Positions 11,037-22,568 of a stretch of DNA of 64,000 nucleotides are shown one piece after another (positions within the stretch are counted from its first letter, which is position 1; each line of letters starts with the position of its first letter). The position numbers were made by a program, and so were the translations under genes. The DNA is from Hypericum androsaemum (lineage: Eukaryota; Streptophyta; Magnoliopsida; Malpighiales; Hypericaceae). The stretch spans positions 2,262,001 to 2,326,000 of the forward strand of contig OZ023192.1 in assembly GCA_963995505.1 (NCBI GenBank), written 5' to 3'. The notes below the pieces were generated by a model. That model ran no database searches. It was not told the origin of the DNA and worked only from the letters and a program-made list of their open reading frames with translations.

Positions 11037-12198
11037 GTGAAAATTATTATCAAGTCTTTGGATTTGCTTAAATAAACTCAAAAGTCTTCCCTGTTTGAAA
11101 AATACACGCCAATGCTCCTCTAATTTAATTTTAGTATACTTTCTGGTCCCTAGCACAAATTAGCAACTCTTTTTTTTATTTTTGTCAATAAAATTACCAA
11201 GATACCCAAGAACAAAAACATAAAAAAGTTGAACCGGAGAATGACATTCTCGTGTCGCCTGATCAGAACACGTAAACTCATTTCATATCACTGGGGTGAC
11301 TTTCGCTTCCACCACCAACGATAACACCACTTAGCATCTGAGGGATTGAAAAGAGAGAAACAAGAGAGAGAAGGGGGGGGCGGCGGCTCCCCCGAAACCC
11401 AAATGAGGGATTGAATTCGACTCTTAGTTGTATGGGAACCACCCTACTGCCCTCCTTTCTCAGATCGGCAGTCAACTCGGTTCGGACGAATGACTGGTTC
11501 GATTTCAAATCGAGGAAGCAAAAATGTAGGGAGTACGACGTCGTGTTGGAGGGGAAGATACCGTGGAGGGAGTATGGCATTGTGGGGGAGTACAGTCTGG
11601 GTCGGTTGCGGCAGCGCTGTATTTTCTTTCCAACCTCCAAGAGTCGGTCGCGGTGGCGCTGCGTTTCTTTCCGGCGGCGCTGTGTTTCTTTCCGACCTTT
11701 CTATCAAGATCAATTTTTGGGTTTTATGGCAGATTCATTTATGGGTTTCCGACCATCATCTCGCCCATATGCAATTCTTGTTGGATTGATGACTGCAAGA
11801 CGACGATGACATTCACATCTGCGTTGACGTCGCACCGGCCTGTGCACGGCAACGCTATTTTTGGCGCGGCGAGAGTGTATGTTACCACGAAGTAGCTCTA
11901 CGATGGGATCGAGTTCGGGAACGGACCCGGGAGAGAGATGATGTCAGCTATACGAGTGGGGCCGGGAGCAGTTGAAGGTGTTCGTGGTCCCGCACAATGG
12001 AAGGAGAGATGATGTGAGCAATTTTTTTTGTTTTAAGGGTATTTTCGTTATTTCAATGATGAAAAAAGAAAGAAATTCATTGAGGGACCCGAATGTGTAA
12101 TAAAATCAAACAAGAGGGACGTCGGTGTATATTTGACAAATATGAGAGATTTTTGAGTATATTTAAGCAAATTTGAGGAGCTTGAGAGTAATTTTCCC
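11037..12198. mobile_element. Mutator-like element with GC-rich cargo (about 1.16 kb)
   Basis: Imperfect inverted repeats of about 170 bp: the left end GTGAAAATTATTATCAAG pairs with the right end, whose complement begins GGGAAAATTACTCTCAAG. Shared words include ATTTGCTTAAATA and GGTCCCT. A clear target duplication is not visible because both flanks are A-rich. The inside (about 11370-11960) is GC-rich with overlapping open frames on both strands (for example 11411-11809 +) matching no family I recognise. It may be captured host sequence. Confidence 0.6.
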
Positions 12199-12435
12199 AA
12201 AAAATAATGAAGTGACTACACAAAAAATATCAAAACAGTCCTCGACGGAAAATCATTTTTTTGTAGAACTCTTACCCAAAATGATAGAGAGGAAAATGAA
12301 GGAAAAGAAGAAAGAGAATATTGCCCAAAATACCATGAGATGAGATTATACACGGATGATTTCAACCATTATATTATCGTGCACGCTTTTTAAGGAGAAA
12401 TGAATGACCCAAATTTAAATCTTGATAGTGATGCC

Positions 12436-13163
12436 TAGGGATGGCAATGGGTAGGGTAGGGTAGGGTATTGGTAGGACCCTACCCATACCCTAGTTTTTT
12501 TAGTTGGACCCATACCCTACCCTCGACCCTACAAATTTTTTATTGTTAGATTCATACCCTACCCTCCTGAAGACCCTGGGTCTTCAGGGTCTGCAGGGTC
12601 CAACCCTTTAACGTTCTACATTTTGATATTTTTTAATCAAAAGTTAATTTTTATATAAAATTCAAACAAATTCAAGATATCTACTATGTTACGCATTAAC
12701 ATTCAATAGAAAATTGATGAAACATCAAATTTTGTAATTTAATTTCAATAGTACAAGATTTGTTTTTCAAATTTGAAGTACATAAATAATTAAACAAAAG
12801 AAAAATATAGAATGTGGGCTTCTAGTAATCCATCATTCATGACATCTTCTAAGCTGGTTGTGTAATAACATAATAAATATGTTAAAGTTAACCATAAAGT
12901 ATATTATATATAGTATAATTATGGTCTAATTAGGGTCTAACTATGGTCTAATTAGGGTAGGGTCTCAAATAGGGTAAAAATGTAAGGGTAGGGTCCGACC
13001 CGCAGGGTCTAACTATGGATTCATACCCTACCCTAGACCCTACTTCTAAACATGGACCCATACCCATACCCTACCCTAGACCCAGTCAAAGTCAACATAC
13101 CCTAGGCCCGTAGGGTAAGGGTAGGGTCCGACCCTCAGGGTATGGGTATTTCTGCCATCCCTA
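12436..13163. mobile_element. hAT-like element, TAGGGATGGCAA family (728 bp)
   Basis: Ends TAGGGATGGCAA and CTGCCATCCCTA are inverted repeats. The 8-bp duplication GTGATGCC is exact (12428-12435 and 13164-13171). Both subterminal regions are packed with GGGTAGGGTA and TACCCTA words that look telomere-like but belong to the element. No transposase. A second copy is at 30088-30827. Confidence 0.88.
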
Positions 13164-13308
13164 GTGATGCCTTCTATTAAAGGCATCACTCAATTTGTCG
13201 CTCTTTCCGTAATATAAATAATGCATGTAGATTTTATCTACATGCATTAGAGTAGACTCACTCCTCGTATATTATATTGGTTAGATAACTACATCGCTAG
13301 TTACGAAT

Positions 13309-14407
13309 TAGGTGAGCTTATTTATATGTGTATAAAATTTGATATTTTTTTTGAAATGGTCAAAAAATATATATATTTTTTTCTAAATAGGTAAAAAGTT
13401 ATACATATTTCTTAAATAGGTTGAAGATTATTTAATATTAAATTTTTTTAAAGGAGGCACCCTGACAACATGGCGCCTGCACTAAAAACATTGCACACAT
13501 GTCCATTCATGTAGGGAGAAGAAGAAAAAATTGGAAAAATTATATATATAGTGGAGGCGTCCATGTGTCAAGACGCCTCCAATTAAATAATTTTTTTATT
13601 ATTTTATTTTGAATAAAAATGTATTGATACCGAATTTAATTATTATATCGTAAATTTATCCCTAAATTTGTTGATATATATTATTTTAAAATAATACGAG
13701 TAGAGATCAATATTTATTCATGAATTTAATCGTCTAAATTCATGGATAAATATTTATCTCTACTTGCATTATTGTAAAATAATATATATCGATAATTTTA
13801 GGAAAAAAAATTATTTGGTCATAGAATGATCTGAATTTATATATATCGAAAAATTTAATTATTATATCGTAAATTTATCCCAATACTAAATCATTTGAAT
13901 TTATCGATATATTATATATTAGTATAATGATAATGATTAATTTATATTAGTATATTAAATTTATGATACAATAATATCGAATTATATCGGTACCTTTCAA
14001 AAAATAATTCCGAATTTATGATATAACGTAAATTTATCGATACCGAATTTACGATACAGCGATTTAAACATTGTCATTATACTGACATATAACAATTTAG
14101 TGAGTTTGATCATTTAGTATTGGAATAAATTTAAAAAACAACGATTAAATTCGTTATCGATAAATTTTATTTCAAATAAAATATTTAATTGGAGGCGTCC
14201 TGACAATTTTCTTTCTTCTCCCGACATGAATGGACATGTGTACAGTGTTTTTAGTGGAGGCGCCATGTTGTCAGGACATCTCCTTAGAAAAAATTAATAT
14301 TAAATAATCTTCAACCTATTTAGAGAATATGTATAATATTTTGTCTATTTAAGAAAAATATGTATATTTTTTGTCCATTTCAGAAAAAATTTCATAAAAT
14401 TCACCTA
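13309..14407. mobile_element. Foldback element with long inverted repeats (about 1.1 kb)
   Basis: Arms of about 230 bp: TAGGTGA and AAATAGGTTGAAGATTATTT on the left are mirrored on the right. Within the arms is GGAGGC...CCTGACAACATGGCGCC, mirrored as GGCGCCATGTTGTCAGG. The middle is AT-rich with repeated CGTAAATTTATC-like words. No clear target duplication, so class is uncertain. Confidence 0.6.
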
Positions 14408-14701
14408 TCTATTGTAAGGTTTTGAGTGGATCTCGTAATCAATCCTTCAAATTTTGGAGTCAAGCTGACAATTATAATATATAAATAATGCGAAAAAGTG
14501 TTTATCTTTTGGCTATAGGTTTTTGGATAAGGAGAATTGTATTTATCCTGAAAAATACTTGCCAAGAACAATAAATAGTTTTTTTTAGAATATAACAAAT
14601 AGTTATACATGCAATTGGTTAAATCGCCTAGATATGCCTAACGACATTAATACAATATATTATCTGCTTGCTATATATTCACCGGAATTCTTCATGTGCA
14701 G

Positions 14702-15058
14702 CCACAAGCCTATCTGGGTTTCGCATTTAACCTGGGAGCTTTATCAGGTTGGTCACTAGTTAGAAAAAGCCTGGATCCATCCATTTTGCTCCCTCTTTAT
14801 GCTGGTGGAATATTTTGGACCTTAGTTTATGACAATATATGCTCATCAGGTATGACATATCCGTTAGAAACTTTCTATCCAACTCAAAAGTTTTACGCAA
14901 CAAATAAATGATCTGTATATATTATCATCAAGTTCCAAAATTAATGATACTTGTGTAATGATCGGGATAAGAAAGACGACGCAAAAGTGGGGGTGAAGTC
15001 TACTGCGCTCAAGTTGGGAGATTCAACCAAGGAATGGATCACCGCATTTGCAATTGAT
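14702..15058 (+). pseudogene. COQ2: COQ2-like 4-hydroxybenzoate polyprenyltransferase fragment
   Basis: Two exon-like pieces of a UbiA-family 4-hydroxybenzoate polyprenyltransferase (mitochondrial ubiquinone synthesis). The piece at 14702-14849 follows an AG acceptor and reads [17 protein letters not shown]...[10 protein letters not shown]...WTLVYD, a membrane segment typical of plant COQ2. The piece at 14966-15058 reads DKKDDAKVGVKSTALKLGD then STKEWI, the second aspartate-rich region. The first piece seems to have lost 2 nt near its end, so its last codons are out of frame before a good GT donor, and the second lacks an AG acceptor (GG precedes it). The rest of the gene is missing. This is a dead fragment, probably moved by a transposon. 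Family assignment is from recognised motifs. Confidence 0.75.
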
Positions 15059-15063
15059 CCTTG

Positions 15064-15918
15064 TCTAATTATACTACACTGTCACTGATTAAGTTTCATA
15101 GGATCCTAAGTTTTGTCGAACAAGAATACAAGATCTGAACATAAAGGTTTACGCTGCTAATTTTTCTATTACACTTGCTTCGCGCGAGGTGGCCTGGGAG
15201 AGAGAAGTGGGTCTGTGATGGTGGCGGCGGCGGCGACGGCGGTTTAGATGAGAAGGGGATGGAGGTTTGAGTAAGCGCGGATGTGGCGAAGGGACCGCAA
15301 GGGCATCAAAAGCATTTCAATTTTTTTTAGTGAATCCATCTAACAAAGCATATGGGCATATTACCTATGTACCAATATCTCAAATTAAAGAAGTTATTCA
15401 AATTTTACGAATCTATAAAATTTTATTGAAAGAATCATTCATAGATAAGGTTCAACGGAATATAGAATGTTGTAATTGGGGGTCAGGGTCAGAACTTTAA
15501 ATTCTGGTCCGGGAGCTTTTGATTTTAATCGGAGCGTACAATGTTGAATTTAATAGGAAAACCGGGTGCTCATTTTCTATGGTAATTTTTTCCAATCAGT
15601 TTTGACTACGGTACGATTTTTACTAAGACTCGTTGGCTGCTACTTTTATCGAGAATATTCAACATTTTTTAACATATGTAAATATTATTACATTTATGAA
15701 ATATATCACTTATTAAACAAACAACATTCAAAATCAACGTCTATGTTGTGACACGGATAGACGAACCCGTCGTCATTCCAAAGATAATTGCTGTAAACGA
15801 GATATTAGAATGATTCAAAATCACCTAGTTACCGATTACCCATTCATACATAACCATTAGTTATCTTCATTCTCTACAGACAATAACTTCATGGGTTCTG
15901 TTTGCTTTTTCTTAAGCA

Positions 15919-15919
<1 letters not shown>
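15064..15919. other. Unassigned spacer with a short open frame
   Basis: A GC-rich patch (15180-15260, GGCGGC repeats) is followed by AT-rich DNA. The open frame at 15267-15500 (+) contains the run GHITYVPISQIKEVIQILRI, but I do not recognise it and no gene structure is evident. It could be a remnant of a retroelement or organelle-derived DNA; neither is supported. Confidence 0.3.

Positions 15920-15976
<57 letters not shown>
15920..15976. repeat. (AT)n microsatellite
   Basis: Uninterrupted AT dinucleotides for 57 bp. A second, interrupted AT/TATACA tract is near 16190-16245. Confidence 0.95.
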
Positions 15977-15978
<2 letters not shown>

Positions 15979-16337
15979 AAACTCAATATCAGCTTCTTCC
16001 TTTTTGTTGATCTTATTTTTGTTTATGTTCTCCCATTGCACCAAACTCAATCAACATCCCTTTGGGGCAATTCGTCAAACATCTCGACCACACAACCCAC
16101 ATACGAACCCATTAACGGCACCTTGAATTTCCACCATAGAATGACCCTTGTCTATTTATACTACACTTTCACTAACTATATCTATATGTACATATACATA
16201 TACATATATATGTATAACATATAATATATAATATATATATATAACGACCATGTAGCTAATACAAATGTACGACATAGGTCTTGGTACATGCATATACAAA
16301 ATATTGTAAGCCAGTTCTCGAATGATTTGGTTTGTTG

Positions 16338-18985
16338 CTAGACCACAAATTCCTCAGACTCAGTTAACACAACTTCGTCTTCTTTATTTGCAGACTCACA
16401 AGTTATGTAAAAGGAACTTGTATCTCCGCGTGCATTGGTGATTTCAGTAGACGTGTCTTCGATATTCATCGTTAAGAATGGTGAAGGATGGCTTTGGAGG
16501 CAGTTGGAGGGTGTCAAGTCTCCCTTGAAGCATCTCCACAACTTTGTGCATTGATGGACAATCTGTTGGCCTTAATTGCACACACCATAGTCCCACCATC
16601 ATCATTTTCTGTCGTATCTCTTTCTCTTCCTCAGTGTTATGCCCTAGCCAAATGTTGTTTCCTTGGCTGAATTGGTCATGCACCCATGATGGCAAAAAAA
16701 AAATTGGCTCGAACTCACAGATGGTGAACTTGAATCCTTCCTCCTTGCTGCCATTTCCATGAACATCCTTCCAAAATTGCACACATCTGTAGAAAAACTC
16801 TGGAGCCATATAACCTAACGTCCATTTAATTGTTGTGAGAGATACAATGCTTTTATTTGTTGGATATAATCTGGCAAGACCAAAATCTGCTATCTTTGGT
16901 ACAAAATTCTCATCGAGAAGAATGTTATGGGGCTTGATATCAAACTGTAAGATTTGCATCTCACAGCCTTGATGCAGATACTCAATGCCACGAGCCACCC
17001 TCAAGGCAATCTTATACATTTTCTCATCGCTAAGCGACAACGTGCTATTCATATCGGATCTATCTCGAGGGAATATGTACTTTTCAAGTGATCCATTCGA
17101 CCCTTGTGCACAGAAACCAATCAAGCGCACTACATTGAAATGATGGACTCTCCTGATCGTGGCAACCTCGTTATTGAAATCCTTACCATCTGTATCGGCC
17201 TTATCTAACATCTTGACAGTTGCAAGTTGGCCACAACGAAGTTTTCCCCATGTACACTACCATAGCCTCCCTCGCCAAGTTTACTCTTGAAGCCTTTAGT
17301 TATCTTCTTAATATCCGCGTAGGAGTACCTTACTGGCATTAGTTGATCACAAGTACTCTGCAGAAAATCTTCAACGTTGTGGAACAATGAAAGATGCCTT
17401 CTTCTCCATTTGTAAACACAAAGCGCAATAATCCATGGAGCATTGCTGCAAGTATTTGGGAATCAGAAGAAGGTTTTCTGGTTACACGCATATTTTTACC
17501 CCAAAAGGACATGCGTAGTACTAAAGCAGAGAACTTCTTACCATATAGCCCTAACACCAAGGAAAGCGGAAATGATATTCTACCTTCTGCAACAACAAGA
17601 ATCAATAAACTCTAGGGGAAAAAACTCAGAAGTACCTAACTTTTAAGATAATGTACTAATAAGTCCTGTCTATAGTTAATTAGTCCCTAAGTTTAAAAAA
17701 ATTAAACTAATTAGTCCCTCTAGTCAATTTAATTAATATATTTAATTAAATTATAACATGAAATCACACAAATACCCTTAATAATTACCACCACCCTCCC
17801 TCTACGTCTCTTTCTCTCCCTAAAACCAGGGAGAGAGCTTTCTTCTACTAACCGATCTTGACGAGGTACTATTTTTTTCTGTTTTTTCTTCTTGAATGCT
17901 GTTTTCCAAGAGAAGCTAATCATTCACACTTTATCGATCACCGGAAAAGCGAGAAAATTTGTTGTTCCGGCAAAACCGCAGCTCCTTTTCTTCCTCTGAA
18001 GCTCAACAGCACATGACCAAATGTTTTTTTTGTTTTCTTCGCACTTTATCGGTTTTTTTCTTTTATTTTTTTCCTCTGAGGCAGAGAAAGTAAAGTAACC
18101 GTCTCCTGACGTTCTTTTTATTTTTTCTCGCCATTTTCTATTCAGTTTTGTTTACTAAGCTTTTAGCTGTAATAAAGAAAGTGAAAAAAAAGTTTAAATG
18201 TTTTTTTTCTTTTCCCGGAGGAGTAGCTAATTTATAAAATATCCTTACTTGTGGGGTATTTATTTATTCTCCCGAAGAAAATTAGACTCTTTTTTTTCAC
18301 GATTTGTTTATCTTGTTCTCGAAGAGAATTGCTTGATACTTTCCTTATCCAAATGGTTGGCAACTTCGTTCTCTGGGTCGTGTAGTGATGTAGTGATCTA
18401 GGTCGACTTCAGTCATTTTATCGTGGATTGGGTAACTATTAAGGGTATTTTGGTAATTTTATGTTATAATTAAATTAAATTTGTTAACTAAATTGATCAG
18501 AGGGACTAACTAATTCAATTTTTTAAAATTCAGGGACTAATTAACTAAGGATAGGACCTATCAATACATTATCTTAAAACTTAAGGACCTCTGAGTTTTT
18601 CCCCCTAAACTCTATTATAAGAATCCAACAGAAATTGAAACCAGCTTGGATTTGTCATAATAAATACTAATATTTGTTTCTCTATTTAATTCGGTAATTG
18701 TTATCTTTTATATAAGTAGTGATTTTATAGACTTGTATATCAAATTTGTATAGACTTGCGAATTTCTTTGATCCAACTCACTTTGTATTTTTTAACATTA
18801 TAACTATCTTTTTATATATTCAAGCATATACAAAATCAATCGATCGATTTGAGATATTAAACATTCATTTTACTAGAATTACAAGAAGCTGTGAAAGTAG
18901 AAGAAAATTACCAGTTGAAAATTTGAGTTTGCACATAAGACATTTTCTTTGCTTGTATCGGGGGGCTTGGACGTTTGAAGCTTAA
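16338..18985 (-). pseudogene. LRK10L: LRK10-like receptor kinase, copy 3 (pseudogene)
   Basis: Broken copy very close to copy 1. About 93 bp of the ectodomain exon remain (18893-18985), so the signal peptide and most of the ectodomain are gone. A 45-nt mini-exon is kept at 17542-17586, with intact splice sites and open phase. The intron above it carries a 991-bp Mutator-like insertion. The transmembrane exon has a 28-bp deletion around 17430 between AATAATC repeats, which removes membrane residues and shifts the frame. A further small indel at about 17249 (extra C, two bases lost after it) breaks the frame before the glycine loop. A 30-bp in-frame deletion near 17096 removes the hinge. A gap near 16780 removes part of the C-lobe. 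The catalytic loop ([10 protein letters not shown]) and DFGLA are still legible. Confidence 0.88.
17615..18605. mobile_element. Mutator-like non-autonomous element (991 bp) in copy 3 intron
   Basis: Inverted repeats start GGGGAAAAAACTCAGAAGT on the left and, complemented, GGGGGAAAAACTCAGAGGT on the right. The exact 9-bp duplication is TAAACTCTA (17606-17614 and 18606-18614). The same site is empty and single in copy 1 (TAAACTCTA at 728-736). No transposase frame. Confidence 0.93.
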
Positions 18986-19227
18986 TAGTTCTGCTAAAAA
19001 TCTTACCCGGCTCCATGTGGTACTCACCAAAAAATTAGTGGCATGCACAATGAAACCAAAACGGCAAACTAAACGATGACATTAACGTACAAAAAAAACG
19101 ATGACATTCGAGGCGAGTTTACTTTTTTTACACAGTATATATATATGTGTGTGTAACGACCACGTAGCTAATAAAAATGTACGACATATGTTTTGGTACA
19201 TGCATATACAAAATCCTGTAATTACCA
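18986..19227. other. Short spacer between copies 3 and 4
   Basis: Contains the CCAAAACGGCA and GAGGCGAGTTTA words shared with 4250-4320, and the downstream block shared by the gene copies. No gene. Confidence 0.5.
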
Positions 19228-22200
19228 TTACAAAGACGTGAAACTCTCTGAAATCACAAATTCCTGAGACTCAGTTAATACAACTTCATCTTCTTTCACA
19301 ACAGATCGCATGTTATGTAAAAAAAGTTGTATCTCTGCTTGCATCGATGATTTCCGTAGACTAGTCTTCGATATTTGTCGGTAAGAATGGTGGAGCAAAG
19401 GACGGCTTTGGAGGCAATTGGAGAGTGTCGAGTCTCCCTTGAAGCATCTCCACAATTTTATGCATTGATGGGCGATCTGTTGGGCTCAATTGCACACACC
19501 AAAGTCCCACCATCATCATTTTCTGCCTTATCTCCTTCTCTTTCTCGGTGTTTTCCCCTAGCCAAATGTCATTTCCTTGGCTAAATTGGTCGTGCACCCA
19601 GGATGGCAAGAAAATCTAGCTAGAACTCACGGCCGATGAACTAGGATCCTTCTTCCTTACTGCCATTTCCATCAACATTCTTCCAAAACTGTATACATCG
19701 GCCTTATAGGATATACCTCCAACACTTCTGTAGAAAAACTCAGGAGCTATATAACCTAACGTCCCTTTAACTGCTGTGAGAGATACAATGTTCTTGTTTG
19801 TTGGATATAATTTGGCCAAACCAAAATCTGCCACTTTGGGCACAAAGTTCTCATCAAGAAAAATGTTATGAGGCTTGATGTCAAAATGTAAGATTTGCAT
19901 GTCACAACTTCGATGCAGATACTCGATGCCACGAGTCACTCCCAATGCGATTTCATACATTTTCTCATCGCGAATCGTAGTCATGTTATTCCTATCGCAT
20001 CTATCCCCAAAAAATATGTACTTTTCAAGTGACCCATTAAGCATGAACGAATAAATAATAGCACGCTTTGACCCCTCTGTGCAGAATCCAATCAGGCGCA
20101 CCACATTGAAATGATGGACTCTTCCAATTGTGGCAATCTCGTTGATGAAATCTTTACCATCTGTATCGACCTTGTTTAGCATCTTGACAGCTGCAAGCTG
20201 GCCACTACAGAGTTTTCCCATGTAGACACTACCATAGTCTCCCTGGCCAAGTTTGCTCTTGAAACCTTTAGTTATCTTCTTAATATCCGCGTAGGAGTAC
20301 CTAACTGGCATTAACTGATCATAAGTATTCTGCAAAAAATCTTCAATGTCGTGGTAGTAGGAAAGATGTCTTCTTCTCCATTTGTAAACCAAAAACGCAA
20401 TAATCATTGGAGCGCCTATTACTAGAAATACTCCGTGGAGCATTGCTGCAAGTATATGGGAATACACGCGCATTATTACCACAAAAGGACACACGTGTTG
20501 TACAGAAGTTGAGAACTTTCTTACGGGGTAAAAAATACTCATGGTCACTAAACTTTAATAATCTTTTATCCATGGTTATTAACCTATTTTTTTTCTTTAT
20601 GGTCACTCATCTATAGTTACTTACTCTAGTATGGTCACTTGGGTACTTTCCACTGGTGTTGCGTGGTGTTTGATTTCATGGATCTCTAGAAGAATCTCAA
20701 GGAAAAGGACATCAAAAGGCAGATTGGAGCCGGTGGAAATTTTAGGATATTAAAAGGGTTATTTTTCCAGGTTGTCATGCCACGTAGGCATAAAAGTGGC
20801 TATATGTGTCAAATGCCAAACTACATTGTATTAAAGTAAAATTTTTCTAGCGAAAAATACCCCAAGTGACCATAGCCGAATAACTTATTATAGATGGGTG
20901 ACCACAAAGAGAAAAAAAATGTTAATGACCGTGGACAAAAGATTATTAAAAGTTAGTAACCATAGGTGTTTTTTACTCGCTTCTTACCATATAGAGTGAG
21001 CATAGAGACGAGAATAACTTGAACACTTCCTACAACAACGATTGAAAATTCTAGTATTAGAATTTGTTAAGAATATCATATCCGTACTAACGACGGTACC
21101 GAGCTCGCTAATAACGGTTGAAAATTCACCGACCTCGCTTGCTTGTGCAGAACCAATGACATTACAACGTCGGGCTGCGCACAAATCTCAATACAAAAGG
21201 ACACTCGTAGTACGGAAGGAGAGAACTTCTTACCATATAGAGTGGACGCACGGAGGAGAATCCATTCAACACCTGCAACAGCAACGATCAATAATTGGGA
21301 ATATTAAAACCTGTTGAAAATTTATCAACCTCGCTTTACGACATATTTAGAACCAATTACATCTGAAGGAGGTTTGCGGGCTACACGCATATCTTACCAC
21401 AAAAATACATCCGTAGTACTGAAGCAGAGAAGTTCTTACCACGTAGCCGTGACACAAAGGAACGGCCGAACGCTATAGCTCGAAGCGCTAATTTAACAAC
21501 CGCAAGGGTAAAATAACATTATTAAATATGTCACTTTGAATTGTGGTAAAATAACATAATCAATAAATTCTATTTAAAAATATCAAAATACTTGCTCAAA
21601 TAACAATTAGCATCAAGTATAAAAATATTAATAGACTTCAATACTTATTGATATGTCATAGGAAATACTAATATATTATTTCTTCTCTGTTTAATTCGGT
21701 AATTGTAACCTCAATTTGCACTTACCATAGCTTTGATAATTGCAAGCAATGAGAATCAAATACACTTGGTTTTCTTAAACCATTTTCTTCAATTTTATTT
21801 ATTCAAGTCACTTTGTATTTTTTAAAAGTTATAACTGTCTTTTTATATAATCCAGCATATACAAAATCAAAAATAATTGATTTGATATTTATTTAACAAG
21901 AATTAGGAGAAGCTGTGAAAGTAGAAGAAAATTACGATTATTTTTGTATCTGCACGGAATGGCCCGAGGAAGAAAGCAAAACCAAGAAAGCCAAGAGAGG
22001 TCGAACCCATAAGACCAGCTGTCAAGAACATCATGGAAAGATACAATTCCTTTGCTTGTGTCGAGGGGCTTGGACGTTCGAAGCATCAGCTCGACCTGGC
22101 ATGAATCCTCTAGCATATTTACATCAAACCAATAGGCTTGCATCACCGCGTACTGATAGGTCGATGTGGTTGATCCCCGAGTATTTTCGACAGAACCATT

Positions 22201-22568
22201 GCAGATAGCTCCATCCGCATATCTGCTCCATTTGTATGACTTCCCGTCGATGGCCAACGGACTCGCGCAGCTCATGATAACTATGTTGTATTCAGACATG
22301 TTCGCACCACCATGTGATGCTCCATAATATAGATCCGTTTCAGGGAACTGATACAAAATACGGTCTCCTATAGTATATTGGTCAACAGCGTGGGAATGAT
22401 TACAGGGTCTGTGGTCAGCCGGAAAGGGTAACTGATGTTGCGGATGTCGCCGCAGGAAGAGGTAGTGTTACAGAGATTATGTCCAAGGGAACTACTACCG
22501 GTACTACGTGTTGGAATTACTTGTAATAATAGCAGCAGGAACCAGAAGATAATTAACAGGTTATCCAT
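19228..22568 (-). pseudogene. LRK10L: LRK10-like receptor kinase, copy 4 (pseudogene)
   Basis: ATG at 22566-22568 with signal peptide and the start of the ectodomain. A deletion of about 169 bp relative to copy 1 (junction near 22400) removes the Cys-rich core and shifts the frame; the rest of the ectodomain continues in another frame at 21889-22356. Three mini-exon-like segments with good borders follow (21440-21487, 21234-21272, 20988-21029). The kinase exon is open from the membrane segment through [12 protein letters not shown], the HFDIKPHN loop (Leu after Asn changed to Phe) and DFGLA. A CAG-to-TAG change at about 19613-19615 then stops it in the C-lobe. A second TAG near 19360 and a frameshift affect the tail. 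A 454-bp insertion sits in the intron before the kinase exon. A truncated kinase could still be made, but a working receptor is unlikely. Confidence 0.85.
20525..20978. mobile_element. Mutator-like MITE (454 bp) beside a copy 4 splice donor
   Basis: Inverted repeats of about 110 bp: GGGGTAAAAAATACTCATGG at left and, complemented, GAGTAAAAAACACCTATGG at right. Flanks are CTTTCTTAC and GCTTCTTAC, a slightly decayed 9-bp duplication of the ACTTCTTAC present once at the same place in copies 1 and 3. That word contains the reverse complement of the GTAAG donor. Confidence 0.82.

Noticed and set aside
11411..11809. 132-codon frame and its overlapping antisense frames
   Set aside because: Inside a terminal-inverted-repeat element, GC-driven open frames on both strands, no recognised domain.
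12436..13163. Interstitial telomeric repeat
   Set aside because: The GGGTAGGGTA words are irregular, occur in both orientations and lie between hAT-type inverted ends with an exact 8-bp duplication, so they belong to a transposon.
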